Shown: positions 8,233 to 18,319, counted from the stretch's first letter. The stretch: DNA of 64,000 bases from an uncultured Bacteroidota bacterium (GCA_902784465.1 CACZUZ010000005.1:1-64000); one strand, 5' to 3'. Numbers and translations: made by a program. The notes: generated from the letters alone by a model not told the origin.

Positions 8233-9018
8233 CTACAAAGATTTTTCGAGATAATGGCGTAGCTGGACAGGTGTGACGTCGTGGTGTATCTCGCCACCGA
8301 CGGCGTATGAGATGGCTCCCGTCTCTTCGCTGACAATAACCGAGATGACATCCAGCTGTTCCGTCACGCCGATGGCGGAGCGGTGGCGCAATCCGAGGTT
8401 GGGGTCGATGCTCAGATTGGACGACACCGGCAGAATGCAGCGGGCGGCCACCACCTGATTGCCCTTGACAAGTACCGCGCCGTCATGGAGCGGTGAATTC
8501 TTGAAAAAGAGGGTCTCGAGCAGGGCTGACGAGACGATGGCGTCGATTCTCTCGCCGGTGTTGACTATCTCGTTGACCTCGTTTTTCCTGATAAAGACAA
8601 TCAAAGCGCCTGTCTTGCTCTGCGACATGTGCATGCAGGCCTGTATGTATGGCTCCAGGTCGAGGCTCGACTTCTGGTCGCTCATGCTCTTTTTCCAGAA
8701 GCGGAACCGTTTCAGGAAGTTGTCGCCGCCCACGCTTGTCTTGGTACCCACCAACAGGAGAAAACGGCGAATCTCAGGTTGGAAGACAATGATGAGGAGA
8801 ATCAGTCCGATAGAAATAAACTGACCTAAGATTGTGGCTGTCAGCCTCATGCCGAAGAGCATCGAGAGCTGCCACAAGGCATAGATGATGACGAGTGCCC
8901 AGAAAATGCGAAGCACATTGGTACCGCGGACAGCCTTGTAGACCTGGTAGGCTATGATAGCGACTAACAGTATGTCGATGATGTCGACGAAAGTGATGGA
9001 AGGGATACCTGGAATCAT
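8233..9018 (-). CDS. cdaA: Diadenylate cyclase CdaA
   Basis: Makes cyclic di-AMP from two ATP at the inner membrane. The 261-residue protein has three N-terminal transmembrane helices (about 11-30, 35-55, 65-82) and a DAC domain with both signature motifs, DGA (179-181, after SPLH) and RHRSAIG (211-217). This is the CdaA membrane form rather than DisA. It is 61 nt downstream of folP on the same strand, an arrangement common in Bacteroidota. No CdaR-type regulator gene is next to it. Full length, no anomalies. Confidence 0.95.
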   Translation of the reverse strand: MIPGIPSITFVDIIDILLVAIIAYQVYKAVRGTNVLRIFWALVIIYALWQLSMLFGMRLTATILGQFISIGLILLIIVFQPEIRRFLLLVGTKTSVGGDNFLKRFRFWKKSMSDQKSSLDLEPYIQACMHMSQSKTGALIVFIRKNEVNEIVNTGERIDAIVSSALLETLFFKNSPLHDGAVLVKGNQVVAARCILPVSSNLSIDPNLGLRHRSAIGVTEQLDVISVIVSEETGAISYAVGGEIHHDVTPVQLRHYLEKSL

Positions 9019-9079
9019 GTTTTTGGAGTTGAGGGTTTAAGGTTGGACGTTTACTGTTTTTTTTTGTGGGGGTTACAAG

Positions 9080-9964
9080 TTATTGGTGTTGGGACAGTTG
9101 TCCGATTATGTCGATGGTTTGGCGGGTGGCGCGGACATCATGGACTCGCAGCAGCTGCGCGCCAGCAATGAGCGCGGAGGCGTGGAGTGCAATGGTTCCG
9201 GTAAGGGCGTCGTCGGGAGTGGTGCTGAGAAGCTTATATATCATGGACTTGCGCGACAGAGCCACCAGGAGGGGGTTGTCGGGGAACAGCTGCCTCAACT
9301 CAGAGAGGTGTGCCATGACATGATAGTTCTCTTCGAGCGTCTTCGAGAAGCCAAAGCCAGGGTCGATAATCACATCGCTGACACCCATCTCGCGAAGGCG
9401 GGCATTGAGCTTCGAAAAACCAAGCACCATATCCTCCATGACGTCGTAGTCACCCTCGAACTCTCGCCTACCCTTCACTCCGGCAGGGTCATCGACACGA
9501 GCCAACGGATTGTGCATCAAGATATAGGGGGTACACAACTGTGCTACGGTCTCGAACATTGCTTCATCGAAAGCGCCACCGCTGATGTCGTTGACAATAT
9601 CAGCACCGGAATCGACGGCAGCCCTCGCCGGCAGCGAGTAGCAGGTGTCGACAGATATCAGTGCCTCGGGCAGTTCGCGACGGACCGTCTCGACAACCTC
9701 CGCAAGGCGGCGAGCCTCCTGCTCGGGAGGCAGAAGAGTGGCTCCAGGGCGGGATGAGACTACGCCGATGTCGATAATATCGGCACCCTCCTCTGTCATC
9801 GCAACGGCATGCTCAATCCACTGGCTATCTGTCATGTAAGAGCCTCCGTCATAGAAAGAATCGGGGGTGGCATTGAGTATGCCCATCACGACAGGCGACT
9901 CGAAGTTGAACAGCCTGTCGCCACAGCGTAGCGAAAAAGACTTGAAAGAATTATTTCTACTCAT
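9080..9964 (-). CDS. folP: Dihydropteroate synthase
   Basis: Condenses dihydropterin pyrophosphate with p-aminobenzoate in folate synthesis; sulfonamide target. TIM-barrel motifs seen: VVMGILNATPDSFYDGG (about 26-41), the DIGVVSSRPG loop in place of the usual DIGGESTRPG, SVDTCY, DIVNDISGG, and DPGFGFSKTLEEN. The 294-residue length is normal. The ATG at 9964 abuts a 14-bp inverted repeat that fills the gap to the divergent DUF1599 gene. cdaA follows on the same strand. Confidence 0.94.
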   Translation of the reverse strand: MSRNNSFKSFSLRCGDRLFNFESPVVMGILNATPDSFYDGGSYMTDSQWIEHAVAMTEEGADIIDIGVVSSRPGATLLPPEQEARRLAEVVETVRRELPEALISVDTCYSLPARAAVDSGADIVNDISGGAFDEAMFETVAQLCTPYILMHNPLARVDDPAGVKGRREFEGDYDVMEDMVLGFSKLNARLREMGVSDVIIDPGFGFSKTLEENYHVMAHLSELRQLFPDNPLLVALSRKSMIYKLLSTTPDDALTGTIALHASALIAGAQLLRVHDVRATRQTIDIIGQLSQHQ

Positions 9965-10001
9965 AACAATAAAAAAACGCTTGTTGAGTTTTTTTATTGT
10001 T
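9965..10001. repeat. Perfect 14-bp inverted repeat between divergent genes
   Basis: Arms 9965-9978 and 9988-10001 (AACAATAAAAAAAC and its complement) with a 9-nt spacer. It occupies almost the whole gap between the start codons of folP and the DUF1599 gene. It could be a protein-binding site or a hairpin in either mRNA. Confidence 0.7.
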
Positions 10002-10014
10002 TAACCTTATTATA

Positions 10015-10614
<600 letters not shown>

Positions 10615-10679
10615 CTTGCCAAATCCCCAACAGACAATACCAGCAACCAAATTATTCAGAAACAAAAAAAAAAACAACA

Positions 10680-11858
10680 ATGATAAAAGAGAACACTATC
10701 ACCAAGACTGTCGGCATCATCGCCCGATGGTTTACAGGTTTAGTTTTTATTTTTTCCAGCTTCACGAAGGGTGTCGACCCACTAGGCACCGCCTACAAGG
10801 TAGAGGAATACATGACCGCATGGAGTTTTGGCAACATTAGCTTCGACTGGGCGCTGCCCTTGGCTCCCTACCTCTCGATGACACTCATAACGCTCGAGTT
10901 TCTCGTTGGCGTTCTTCTCATCACCGGCGCTTTCCGCAAGCTGAGTGCCTGGCTGCTAACGCTCATGATGGTATTCTTCACCTTTACAACACTCTATGAT
11001 GCCATCACCAACAAGGTGAGCGACTGCGGCTGCTTCGGCGACTTCCTGAAACTTACCAACTGGCAGACTTTCTGGAAGAACGTGGTGCTTGATGTGCCGA
11101 CAATCTACATCTTCCTCACCCGTCGCTGGCCTCGCAAGAAGAAATTCGAAAGCGACCTCACCATCAGCCTCTTTGCCATCGCGGCAATGGTTATTTTCGG
11201 GATGTACAACATCAACAACGAGCCTGTCCTCGACTTCCGCCCCTGGAAGGTGGGCAACGTCATGATAAGCAACCTTGAAGAGGGCTTGGAGACCACCAAC
11301 GAGGTGACCTACAAGAACAAAGAGACTGGCGAGTTCAAGACCATGGACTCGAAGCAGCTGATGGAGTGCTATGCCGCCGACCCGCAGTGGGGCGACAAAT
11401 GGGAATGGGTAGGCACCAGCACCGTTAGCCCCTATGAAATCCGCGACCCGAAGAACGACAGCGTTGTCTCCTTCCCCGTGATGGATGCCGACGGCGAAGA
11501 CTACACCTTCGACCTTATTGGTGCCGTCGATGCACCGATACTAATCTGCACCATCCATCATGTCGGCGACGTCAACGAACGCGGAGTCAAAGCCATAGCC
11601 GAGATGAAACAGCTCGCCATGGATCGCGACATACGCTTTGCCATCATCTCCTGTGCCGAGCAGAGCGAACTGCTGCAGTTCCTCTACGGCAACAACCTGA
11701 TGGACGTGGAATACTATTTCGGCGACGAGAAAGCCCTCGAAGCCATGATCCGCAGCAACCCCGGCTTCGTGGTGATGCATAACGCCACCGTCAAGGGCAA
11801 ATGGCACTACAAGAATGCCGAGAAAATAAAAGACTACCCCTTTGAAATCAACGAATAA
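10680..11858 (+). CDS. DoxX/MauE-like membrane protein with C-terminal redox-like domain (BT_3928 family)
   Basis: 392 residues from the ATG at 10680; the frame is open further upstream but into the preceding gene. The N-terminal half has four to five transmembrane helices of the DoxX/MauE type with a conserved SDCGCFGDF loop that suggests thiol redox coupling. After a fifth helix (about residues 158-175) comes a soluble, presumably periplasmic domain with thioredoxin-like sequence but no CxxC. Known Bacteroidota family named after BT_3928; its biochemical role is not established. The next gene on the strand starts 90 nt later. Confidence 0.8.
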   Translation: MIKENTITKTVGIIARWFTGLVFIFSSFTKGVDPLGTAYKVEEYMTAWSFGNISFDWALPLAPYLSMTLITLEFLVGVLLITGAFRKLSAWLLTLMMVFFTFTTLYDAITNKVSDCGCFGDFLKLTNWQTFWKNVVLDVPTIYIFLTRRWPRKKKFESDLTISLFAIAAMVIFGMYNINNEPVLDFRPWKVGNVMISNLEEGLETTNEVTYKNKETGEFKTMDSKQLMECYAADPQWGDKWEWVGTSTVSPYEIRDPKNDSVVSFPVMDADGEDYTFDLIGAVDAPILICTIHHVGDVNERGVKAIAEMKQLAMDRDIRFAIISCAEQSELLQFLYGNNLMDVEYYFGDEKALEAMIRSNPGFVVMHNATVKGKWHYKNAEKIKDYPFEINE

Positions 11859-11948
11859 TAAATTGCAGGCTTGCTGTCACGACGGACAGCGGGACACCCA
11901 CCGGCCATCGAACCCCAAGCCCTTAAACATTAAAACCACAAACATATC

Positions 11949-12500
11949 ATGATACAAAGAATCCAATCCTTCTACCTAGTACTTGCTGTAGTGTGCATCA
12001 TCCTGATGTTCCGCTTCCCTATAGCGACCTACACCACCTCTACCGTCAACGGTGACGTGAGTGCTGCTTTGCAGCTCACCAACACCAAGTCTGTCATCGC
12101 CGACAATGGCGTCGACTACCGTTTTGTCGGAGACGACATTGTCAACTTCGGCGGCAAATGGGTACTCACCCTGCTCAGCGCCATCACCGGCGTCATCGCC
12201 CTCGCCTCCATCTTCCTGTTCAAAAACAGGGTGTTGCAGATGCGTGTCGTCGCCTTCGCTTTCCTCTTCAATGTAGTGCTTATCTTCCTCCTTTTCTTCT
12301 GGGCCATCAACGGCACCGGCGGAAATGGCGGCTACTACAGCTCGCTGCTAAGCACCGGACTGATGGGTGGCGACATCACCACCAACATGCTGACTCCTGG
12401 CACGATAGCACCTATCGTGTCGGTCATCCTTCTCTTCCTGGCACAACGAGCCATCAAGAAAGACGAAATGAAAGTCCGCGCCGCCGACAGACTTAGATAG
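11949..12500 (+). CDS. DUF4293 membrane protein
   Basis: 183 residues with the family's opening MIQRIQSFYL and four transmembrane helices (about 8-25, 68-88, 95-117, 145-168). The family occurs throughout Bacteroidota, and its function is unknown. The stop is immediately followed by a low-complexity TTGACAGTTGATAATTGA repeat that leads into tsaE. Confidence 0.85.
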   Translation: MIQRIQSFYLVLAVVCIILMFRFPIATYTTSTVNGDVSAALQLTNTKSVIADNGVDYRFVGDDIVNFGGKWVLTLLSAITGVIALASIFLFKNRVLQMRVVAFAFLFNVVLIFLLFFWAINGTGGNGGYYSSLLSTGLMGGDITTNMLTPGTIAPIVSVILLFLAQRAIKKDEMKVRAADRLR

Positions 12501-12552
12501 TTGACAGTTGATAATTGATACTTGATAGTTGCAAATTGAAAATTGAAATTCA
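12500..12552. repeat. TTGACAGTTGATAATTGA-type low-complexity repeat
   Basis: About seven variants of a TTGAtA/TTGACA word in a row after the DUF4293 stop. It runs into the 5' end of tsaE and supplies its only plausible start codon (TTG). A shorter relative is at 13365-13389. Confidence 0.75.
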
Positions 12553-12955
12553 ATCAATAGATGGTTTGCCAGGAGTTGCACAACAGCTGCTGGAAACATT
12601 TCCCGACGAACGTTTCTATGCCTTCTTCGGCTCGATGGGAGTCGGCAAGACGACACTCATCAAAGAGATATGCTCGCAAATAGGTGTCGTTCAGAACGTT
12701 TGCAGCCCCACATTCGCCATCGTCAACGAATACTGCGATGGCAACGGCGAACCTGTATACCATTTCGACTTCTACAGGCTTAAAAACTTGGATGAAGCAT
12801 ACGACATAGGCTACGAAGAGTACTTCTTTTCAGGCAATTGGTGCTTCACCGAATGGACCGAGAAAATCGAGCCTCTCCTACCCGATCATTACTTGCGAAT
12901 CGACATCACGGAAAACGACGGGAAACGCACTTTCGAAGCCGAGGTTATAGATTAA
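12536..12955 (+). CDS. tsaE: tRNA threonylcarbamoyladenosine synthesis ATPase TsaE
   Basis: ATPase partner of TsaB-TsaD in making t6A at position 37 of ANN-decoding tRNAs. Seen: Walker A GSMGVGKTTL, the switch-like SPTFAIVNEY, YHFDFYRL, and FTEWTEKI near the end. About 139 residues, normal for the family. No ATG precedes the domain; the start is set at the TTG of 12536 (giving MKIEIQS...), inside the low-complexity repeat, while the frame is open from an earlier TTG at 12515. The repeat may have displaced an original ATG. Confidence 0.88.
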   Translation: MKIEIQSIDGLPGVAQQLLETFPDERFYAFFGSMGVGKTTLIKEICSQIGVVQNVCSPTFAIVNEYCDGNGEPVYHFDFYRLKNLDEAYDIGYEEYFFSGNWCFTEWTEKIEPLLPDHYLRIDITENDGKRTFEAEVID

Positions 12956-12965
12956 AAAAATAACG

Positions 12966-12974
12966 TAACTTTGC
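12966..12974 (+). promoter_or_regulatory. Promoter -7 box for rsfS-ftsH
   Basis: TAACTTTGC, 22 nt before the rsfS start. Confidence 0.7.
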
Positions 12975-12995
12975 ACTTTTAAACACATCTTCTTA

Positions 12996-13364
12996 ATGGC
13001 AAAAAACAAGAATAACATATCTGAAAGCGAAGCACTTGCAAAACTTGCAGCACTCGGGATGGACAACAAAAAAGCTCTCGATGTCGTGCTGTTGGACCTG
13101 CGGAACATAGAGACGGCGCCTGCCAACTTCTTCGTCATCTGCAGCGGCAACGTGCCGTCGCATGTCAGCGCAATATCCGACGGTGTCTACGAAACCATCA
13201 AGAAAGCCACCGGCCTCAACCCCAACCGCGTGGAGGGATACGACAATGCGGAATGGATTCTGATGGACTACTTCGACATCGTGGTACATATTTTCCTTAA
13301 AGACAAACGCCAGCACTATCGGTTGGAAGAACTCTGGGCCGACGGTGTTGTGATTGACAGTTGA
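12996..13364 (+). CDS. rsfS: Ribosomal silencing factor RsfS
   Basis: Binds uL14 on the 50S subunit and prevents subunit joining under starvation. 122 residues of the Iojap/RsfS fold: LDLRNIETAPANFFVICSG, a central GYDNAEWILMDYFDIVVHIF and the closing YRLEELW. Full length. First gene of the rsfS-ftsH-LUD-cdsA-psd run that is conserved in Bacteroidota. The last codons and the gap to ftsH contain a short TTGACAGTTGA repeat. Confidence 0.95.
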   Translation: MAKNKNNISESEALAKLAALGMDNKKALDVVLLDLRNIETAPANFFVICSGNVPSHVSAISDGVYETIKKATGLNPNRVEGYDNAEWILMDYFDIVVHIFLKDKRQHYRLEELWADGVVIDS

Positions 13365-13389
13365 AAAAATGACAGTTGATAATTGAAAA
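13365..13389. repeat. Short TTGACAGTTGATAATTGA-type repeat
   Basis: GACAGTTGA words from the rsfS stop to the ftsH start; same family as 12500-12552. Confidence 0.6.
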
Positions 13390-15438
13390 ATGCAAGAGAA
13401 CGACAACAAAAGCCCTAACGGCAATCAAAACAAGAACCCTCTACAGCCCAACAAGCAGAACAAAGGCAAAAAGCGTGGCAACGAGTGGTTTATGTATATC
13501 ATCTACGCCATCATCATCCTGACACTTGGAGGCGTATGGCTCGGTGGAGGCGGCACTGGCGGCAACAAAGAGATTGGGTGGAGCAAACTCGACGAGATTT
13601 TGCGCCGCGGCGACCAGGAGAAAATTGTCATCGTCGACGGCAAGTATGCCGAGATCTACATCAAGGAGGAAGCCATCAAAATCGACACCGCCTACAACGA
13701 CATCCTCGGCGCCGACAAGGACTTCAAGAACGCCGGCCACTACACACATAAGTTTGTAAGCATCGAGAGCTTCAAGGACGACATCGACATGGTGGCCCAG
13801 CAGAACTTTGAACGCGACACTGCCGCACTGGCTGACACCAATGCCGTCAGCAGGGCTCAACAGATAGAGCAGCTGCGACGCGACAACCACATAGACCTTA
13901 CCGCCCGCGAGAGCGACAAGACATGGGAGAAGATTGCCTACTGGTTCGGCCCCATGCTGATGATTCTGCTTTTCTTCTTTATCATGAGCCGCGTAGCCAA
14001 CCGCCAGATGGGTGGCGGCGGCATATTCAGCGTCGGAAAGTCGAAAGCCAAAATATACGACGGCAAGACGACAACGACGAATGTGACCTTCAAGGATGTC
14101 GCGGGACTGGCCGGAGCCAAGGAGGAAGTCATGGAGGTTGTCGACTTCCTCAAGAACCCCAACAAATACACTGCCTTAGGAGGCAAAATCCCCAAGGGCG
14201 TGCTGCTCGTGGGTCCTCCAGGTACCGGCAAGACCCTGCTCGCCAAGGCTGTCGCCGGCGAAGCCAACGTGCCCTTCTTCTCCATGTCGGGTAGCGACTT
14301 CGTCGAGATGTTTGTCGGCGTGGGAGCTTCGCGCGTACGCGACCTCTTCGAAGAGGCCAAGAAGAAATCGCCCTGCATCATCTTCATCGACGAGATTGAT
14401 GCCGTAGGCCGTGCCCGCGGACACAGCGGATTGAGCAACGCCAACGACGAGCGCGAGAACACCCTCAACCAACTACTCACCGAGATGGACGGCTTCGGCA
14501 CCAACAACGGCGTCATCGTCATGGCCGCCACCAACCGTGCCGACGTCCTCGACCGTGCCCTGCTCCGTGCCGGACGCTTCGACCGCCAGATCTATGTCGA
14601 GCTGCCCGACATTGAGGAACGCAAAGCCATCTTCGATGTCCACATGAAGAACCTCAAACTCGGCAACGACATCGACCGCGACTTCCTCTCCAAGCAGACA
14701 CCAGGCTTCTCAGGCGCCGACATCGCCAACGTATGCAACGAGGCTGCCCTCTGCGCCGCTCGCAAAGGCAAGGATCTAATCGAGAGACAAGACTTCCTCG
14801 ACGCTATCGACCGCATCATCGGCGGACTGGAGAAGCGTTCTAAGGTGATAACCACCGAAGAGAAACGCACCATCGCCTACCACGAGTCAGGACACGCATC
14901 GGTCAGCTGGCAGCTGCGCTGGGGCAACCCGCTGGTGAAAGTCACCATCGTGCCCCGCGGCAAAGCCCTCGGAGCCGCCTGGTACCTGCCCGAAGAGCGT
15001 CAAATCACCACCTACGAACAGATGTTCGACGAGATAACATCGCTTGTGGCCGGTCGCGCCGCCGAAGAGATTGTCTTCGGCCAAATATCGACAGGAGCAC
15101 TCAACGACCTTGAGCGAGCCACCAAGATAGCCTTCTCGCTGGTAGCTTACTATGGAATGAGTCCGAAAATCGGCAACATCAGCTACTACGACACCGCCAA
15201 CCAGGGCGACTTCAACTTCACCAAACCTTTCAGCGAACGCACCAACGAGACTATCGATGCCGAGGTGAAGCGGATGGTGGAAGAGGCCTACGAGCGTGCT
15301 AAGCAAATGATAGCCGCCAACCGCGAGAAACTCGACGAACTGGCCAACCTGCTTTTCGAACGCGAAGTCATTTTCCGCGAGGATGTGGAGAAAATTTATG
15401 GCCCTCGTCCGTGGGAAGAGAAAAAAACCGAAAGCTAA
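13390..15438 (+). CDS. ftsH: ATP-dependent zinc metalloprotease FtsH
   Basis: Membrane-anchored AAA+ protease that degrades misassembled membrane proteins and regulatory targets. Two N-terminal membrane helices (about 30-50 and 188-205) bracket a periplasmic domain of about 135 residues. The AAA module has GPPGTGKT at 275-282, the [11 protein letters not shown]alker B and the second region of homology [18 protein letters not shown]. The peptidase zinc motif is HESGH (498-502). 682 residues, normal for Bacteroidota. It starts 25 nt after rsfS and ends 3 nt before the LUD gene, so the block is an operon. Confidence 0.97.
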   Translation: MQENDNKSPNGNQNKNPLQPNKQNKGKKRGNEWFMYIIYAIIILTLGGVWLGGGGTGGNKEIGWSKLDEILRRGDQEKIVIVDGKYAEIYIKEEAIKIDTAYNDILGADKDFKNAGHYTHKFVSIESFKDDIDMVAQQNFERDTAALADTNAVSRAQQIEQLRRDNHIDLTARESDKTWEKIAYWFGPMLMILLFFFIMSRVANRQMGGGGIFSVGKSKAKIYDGKTTTTNVTFKDVAGLAGAKEEVMEVVDFLKNPNKYTALGGKIPKGVLLVGPPGTGKTLLAKAVAGEANVPFFSMSGSDFVEMFVGVGASRVRDLFEEAKKKSPCIIFIDEIDAVGRARGHSGLSNANDERENTLNQLLTEMDGFGTNNGVIVMAATNRADVLDRALLRAGRFDRQIYVELPDIEERKAIFDVHMKNLKLGNDIDRDFLSKQTPGFSGADIANVCNEAALCAARKGKDLIERQDFLDAIDRIIGGLEKRSKVITTEEKRTIAYHESGHASVSWQLRWGNPLVKVTIVPRGKALGAAWYLPEERQITTYEQMFDEITSLVAGRAAEEIVFGQISTGALNDLERATKIAFSLVAYYGMSPKIGNISYYDTANQGDFNFTKPFSERTNETIDAEVKRMVEEAYERAKQMIAANREKLDELANLLFEREVIFREDVEKIYGPRPWEEKKTES

Positions 15439-15441
15439 AAG

Positions 15442-16050
15442 ATGAAAGACGACAGGATAAAAGAGCAGCTGTTCCGTAGTGTCCGCGAGGCACTCATCGA
15501 ACGCAACAACATCGCCGACAGCGACATTCATGTTGCTGACAACACACCGGCCGACGATGCTGCTGATAGTCTCTTTATCACTTTCGCACAAAACTTCACA
15601 CGCGCCGGCGGCATGGTACACTACTGCTACAAAGAGAGCGACATCCGTGAGCGTCTCCTCGAGATTCGTCACCAACATGGCGACATCAACATAGGCTGCG
15701 CCTCCGAGAACCTGGCAGGATTCCTGACCCACCTCAAAGTGGAAAACAGCGAACCCAATGGCTCTCCCCTCGTGGCTATCCTGTGCGAGGCACTCATCGC
15801 CCGACAAGGCGGCATAGTAATCTCCTCTAACCTGGGATTGGGCACAACAATCCCTGCCCTGCCCGAAAACACCGTCATTATTGCATTCACCTCGCAAGTG
15901 GTCAACGACTGGGAAGCCGCCAACGAGCGTATCAAACAGCTCTACCCCAACTATCCGGACCAGATAATGATGGTCAACCCCAACAACTATGCCTGCCGCA
16001 AAGGCCTACAGAAGCTCTACCTCATACTTATAGAAGACGAAGCAACCTGA
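15442..16050 (+). CDS. LUD domain protein (LutC/YkgG-like)
   Basis: 202 residues with the LUD (DUF162) fold. Visible elements are a hydrophobic strand with the NIGCASENLAGFL segment, SNLGLGTTIPALPENTVIIA, and a C-terminal DQIMMVNPNNYACRKGLQKLYLILIED. The family includes LutC of lactate oxidation, but this stand-alone form sits between ftsH and cdsA in many Bacteroidota genomes, where its role is not known; no lutA/lutB is nearby. It begins 3 nt after ftsH and ends 4 nt before cdsA. Confidence 0.85.
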   Translation: MKDDRIKEQLFRSVREALIERNNIADSDIHVADNTPADDAADSLFITFAQNFTRAGGMVHYCYKESDIRERLLEIRHQHGDINIGCASENLAGFLTHLKVENSEPNGSPLVAILCEALIARQGGIVISSNLGLGTTIPALPENTVIIAFTSQVVNDWEAANERIKQLYPNYPDQIMMVNPNNYACRKGLQKLYLILIEDEAT

Positions 16051-16054
16051 ACAG

Positions 16055-16912
16055 ATGAAAAAAATACTGACACGTTCCATCAGCGGAGCCATATATGTTA
16101 TCATTATTGTCGCATCCATATATGCCGGACGCTGGACAGGCAACAGCACACTCGGCGAGGTTGTCTTCGGCGCCCTCTTCCTCATATTGGGCATAATAGG
16201 CATCTACGAGGTTATCAAGAACCTGTCAATCAAAGGCATCAAATGCAATGAACCCGTAGCATACATTGTGGGCATTATCTCCTATCTGCTCGTCTTCCTA
16301 TGGGAGCAGCCGTCGTTCGGCGAAGGCCAACTCTGGTCGTTCGGACTACTCACAATAATACCGGCAGTGATGCTCTGCGTCTTCCTTGCCCAACTCTGGC
16401 GTAACGACGAGAACCCCATCGCCACCATAGGATATACCCTCCTGCCGACAATATGGGTGATGATACCCCTGGCGCTTACCAACCATATCCACGATGCCGG
16501 AACAGGCTTTATGATGATGATTTTCATTTCAGTGTGGGTCAACGACACTTTTGCATACCTCACCGGAATGATGCTGGGACGACATAAGATGTGGGTTCGC
16601 CACTCGCCAAACAAGACATGGGAAGGGACCATAGGAGGGGCCGTTGCATGCATAGCGGCTGCCATCTTTTTAGGTCCGCTCATGATTGGCGACGAGCTAC
16701 CACTCAACATATACGACTGGGCTTTCATAGGACTATTATGCAGTGTCATAGGGACGTTAGGCGACTTGGTTGAGTCCATGTTCAAACGCTTTTGCGGTGT
16801 CAAGGACAGTGGCAAAATCATGCCAGGACACGGCGGCATCCTCGACCGTTTCGACAGCATACTCCTCGCCGTCCCCTTCGTCCTATCCTATCTGATGATT
16901 ATAAACCATTAA
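16055..16912 (+). CDS. cdsA: Phosphatidate cytidylyltransferase
   Basis: Makes CDP-diacylglycerol from phosphatidate and CTP at the inner membrane, the branch point of phospholipid synthesis. 285 residues with about seven to eight transmembrane helices and the CDS signature near the C-terminus (KRFCGVKDSGKIMPGHGGILDRFDS, aspartates and lysines intact). Adjacent to psd, the gene for the last step to phosphatidylethanolamine. Confidence 0.95.
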   Translation: MKKILTRSISGAIYVIIIVASIYAGRWTGNSTLGEVVFGALFLILGIIGIYEVIKNLSIKGIKCNEPVAYIVGIISYLLVFLWEQPSFGEGQLWSFGLLTIIPAVMLCVFLAQLWRNDENPIATIGYTLLPTIWVMIPLALTNHIHDAGTGFMMMIFISVWVNDTFAYLTGMMLGRHKMWVRHSPNKTWEGTIGGAVACIAAAIFLGPLMIGDELPLNIYDWAFIGLLCSVIGTLGDLVESMFKRFCGVKDSGKIMPGHGGILDRFDSILLAVPFVLSYLMIINH

Positions 16913-16952
16913 GATTTACAAACAACATTCAGCAACCAATTAACGACCAATT

Positions 16953-17530
16953 ATGTATATCCACAAAGAAGGCCACCGTCTGCTATTCAGCGTACTAGGC
17001 ATCATCATTGCCATTACAGCAGCCATGATATATTTCTGTCATCCGCTGAATTTCTTCAACTATCTGATGATATTCCTGATGTTTGGTTTCTGGATAGCGC
17101 TGGCTTCATTCTTTAGGATTCCCAACCGCATCTTCACCGACGACAAGACCCGCTACATAGCCCCTGCCGACGGTGTCATCTGCACGATAGAGCAGACCTT
17201 CGAGAAAGAATACCTCAACAGTGAGTGCCTGATGGTGAGCATCTTCATGAACGGCACCGATGTACATGTGAACCGATACCCGGCCGATGTTCCAGCATCG
17301 GCATGAGACTCGAAAACGGGACGAAGATACTGATACGACAGGTGGCAGGCGTGATGGCCCGCCGCATAGTGTGCTACGCCCGCGAGGGCGAGCAGGTGAA
17401 GCAGCACCAGGAAATGGGCTTCATCAAGTTTGGCTCACGTGTCGACATGTTCCTGCCTATAAATACAGAGATGAATGTCGCCCTCGAAGATGTGGTTCGC
17501 AACGGCATTACCCCCATCGCCAAAATCTAG
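16953..17530 (+). pseudogene. psd: Phosphatidylserine decarboxylase with internal frameshifting deletion
   Basis: Psd converts phosphatidylserine to phosphatidylethanolamine using a pyruvoyl group formed by self-cleavage at a Gly-Ser bond. The first frame (16953-17306) gives the two N-terminal membrane helices and the core up to MNGTDVHVNRYP. It then runs into a stop soon after a small palindrome near 17285-17300. The rest resumes in another frame at about 17305 (NGTKILIRQVAG, ARRIVCYA) and includes the cleavage motif GFIKFGS at about 17418-17440, ending at 17530. Roughly 35-40 residues that normally lie between are missing, along with the frame. Flanks are well preserved, so an assembly error must be considered. 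The pathway is important, which makes a true null surprising. Confidence 0.82.
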
Positions 17531-17605
17531 CCAACCGTGTCTTCAACAAAAACACAGACACCTATCATAATATTGTTAAGCAATCGTCGTTATACTAAGT
17601 TTTAA

Positions 17606-18298
17606 ATTGTTTCAACACTGACTATCAACGATCAAATACTATATGAAGACAATCACCTCATCGCCATCAACAAGCGATGCGGGCAGATTGTGCAGGGTGA
17701 CAAGACTGGCGACGTGACGCTGCCCGACATGATTAGGGCCTACCTCAAGGAACGCGACAACAAGCCTGGCAACGTCTTTTGCGGTGTCATCCATCGCCTG
17801 GACCGCCCTGTAAGCGGGGTGGTACTCTTCGCCAAGACCTCCAAGGCTCTCAGCCGCATGAACGATGCCTTGAAGCTACGCGACATGAAGAAGACCTACT
17901 GGGCACTATGCAAAGAGACCCCTCTCCCACCCGAGGGGAGACTCGAGGACTGGCTGGGACGCGACGAACGCAACAACAAAGCATATATCACAAAACCCGG
18001 CGCACAGGGTGCCAAACTCGCCGTGCTCGACTACAAACTGATGGGCAGCAGCTCAGGTGGCTACAACCTTATCGAGGTAAACCTCCACACCGGTCGCCAC
18101 CACCAGATACGCGCCCAGCTGGCCAACATCGGGTGCCACATCAAGGGCGACCTGAAATATGGGGCACCACGCTCCAACCCCGATGGCGGAATATCGCTGC
18201 ACGCCAGAAGCCTGACATTCATCCACCCCGTGCGAAAAGAGGAGATAACAATAGTGGCCAGACCACCCGAAGAACCCGTCTGGAAAGAATTTGCCTAA
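17606..18298 (+). CDS. RluA-family pseudouridine synthase
   Basis: Isomerises uridines in rRNA or tRNA. The domain starts at ILYEDNHLIAINKRCG, has the catalytic motif GVIHRLDRPVSGVVLFAK (aspartate in HRLD), then KTYWALC and LHTGRHHQIRAQL. About 225-230 residues with no S4 domain, as in the RluA/RluC-like short forms. Translation start is unclear. No ATG, GTG or TTG lies in frame between the stop at 17603-17605 and the first conserved residues. ATT at 17606 or CTG at 17618 are the only options that keep the conserved N-terminus, and the GTG at 17690 would cut into the domain. A small frameshift near 17600 is another explanation. Confidence 0.85.
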   Translation: MVSTLTINDQILYEDNHLIAINKRCGQIVQGDKTGDVTLPDMIRAYLKERDNKPGNVFCGVIHRLDRPVSGVVLFAKTSKALSRMNDALKLRDMKKTYWALCKETPLPPEGRLEDWLGRDERNNKAYITKPGAQGAKLAVLDYKLMGSSSGGYNLIEVNLHTGRHHQIRAQLANIGCHIKGDLKYGAPRSNPDGGISLHARSLTFIHPVRKEEITIVARPPEEPVWKEFA

Positions 18299-18319
18299 TA
18301 AATAACATCACTGAATATA

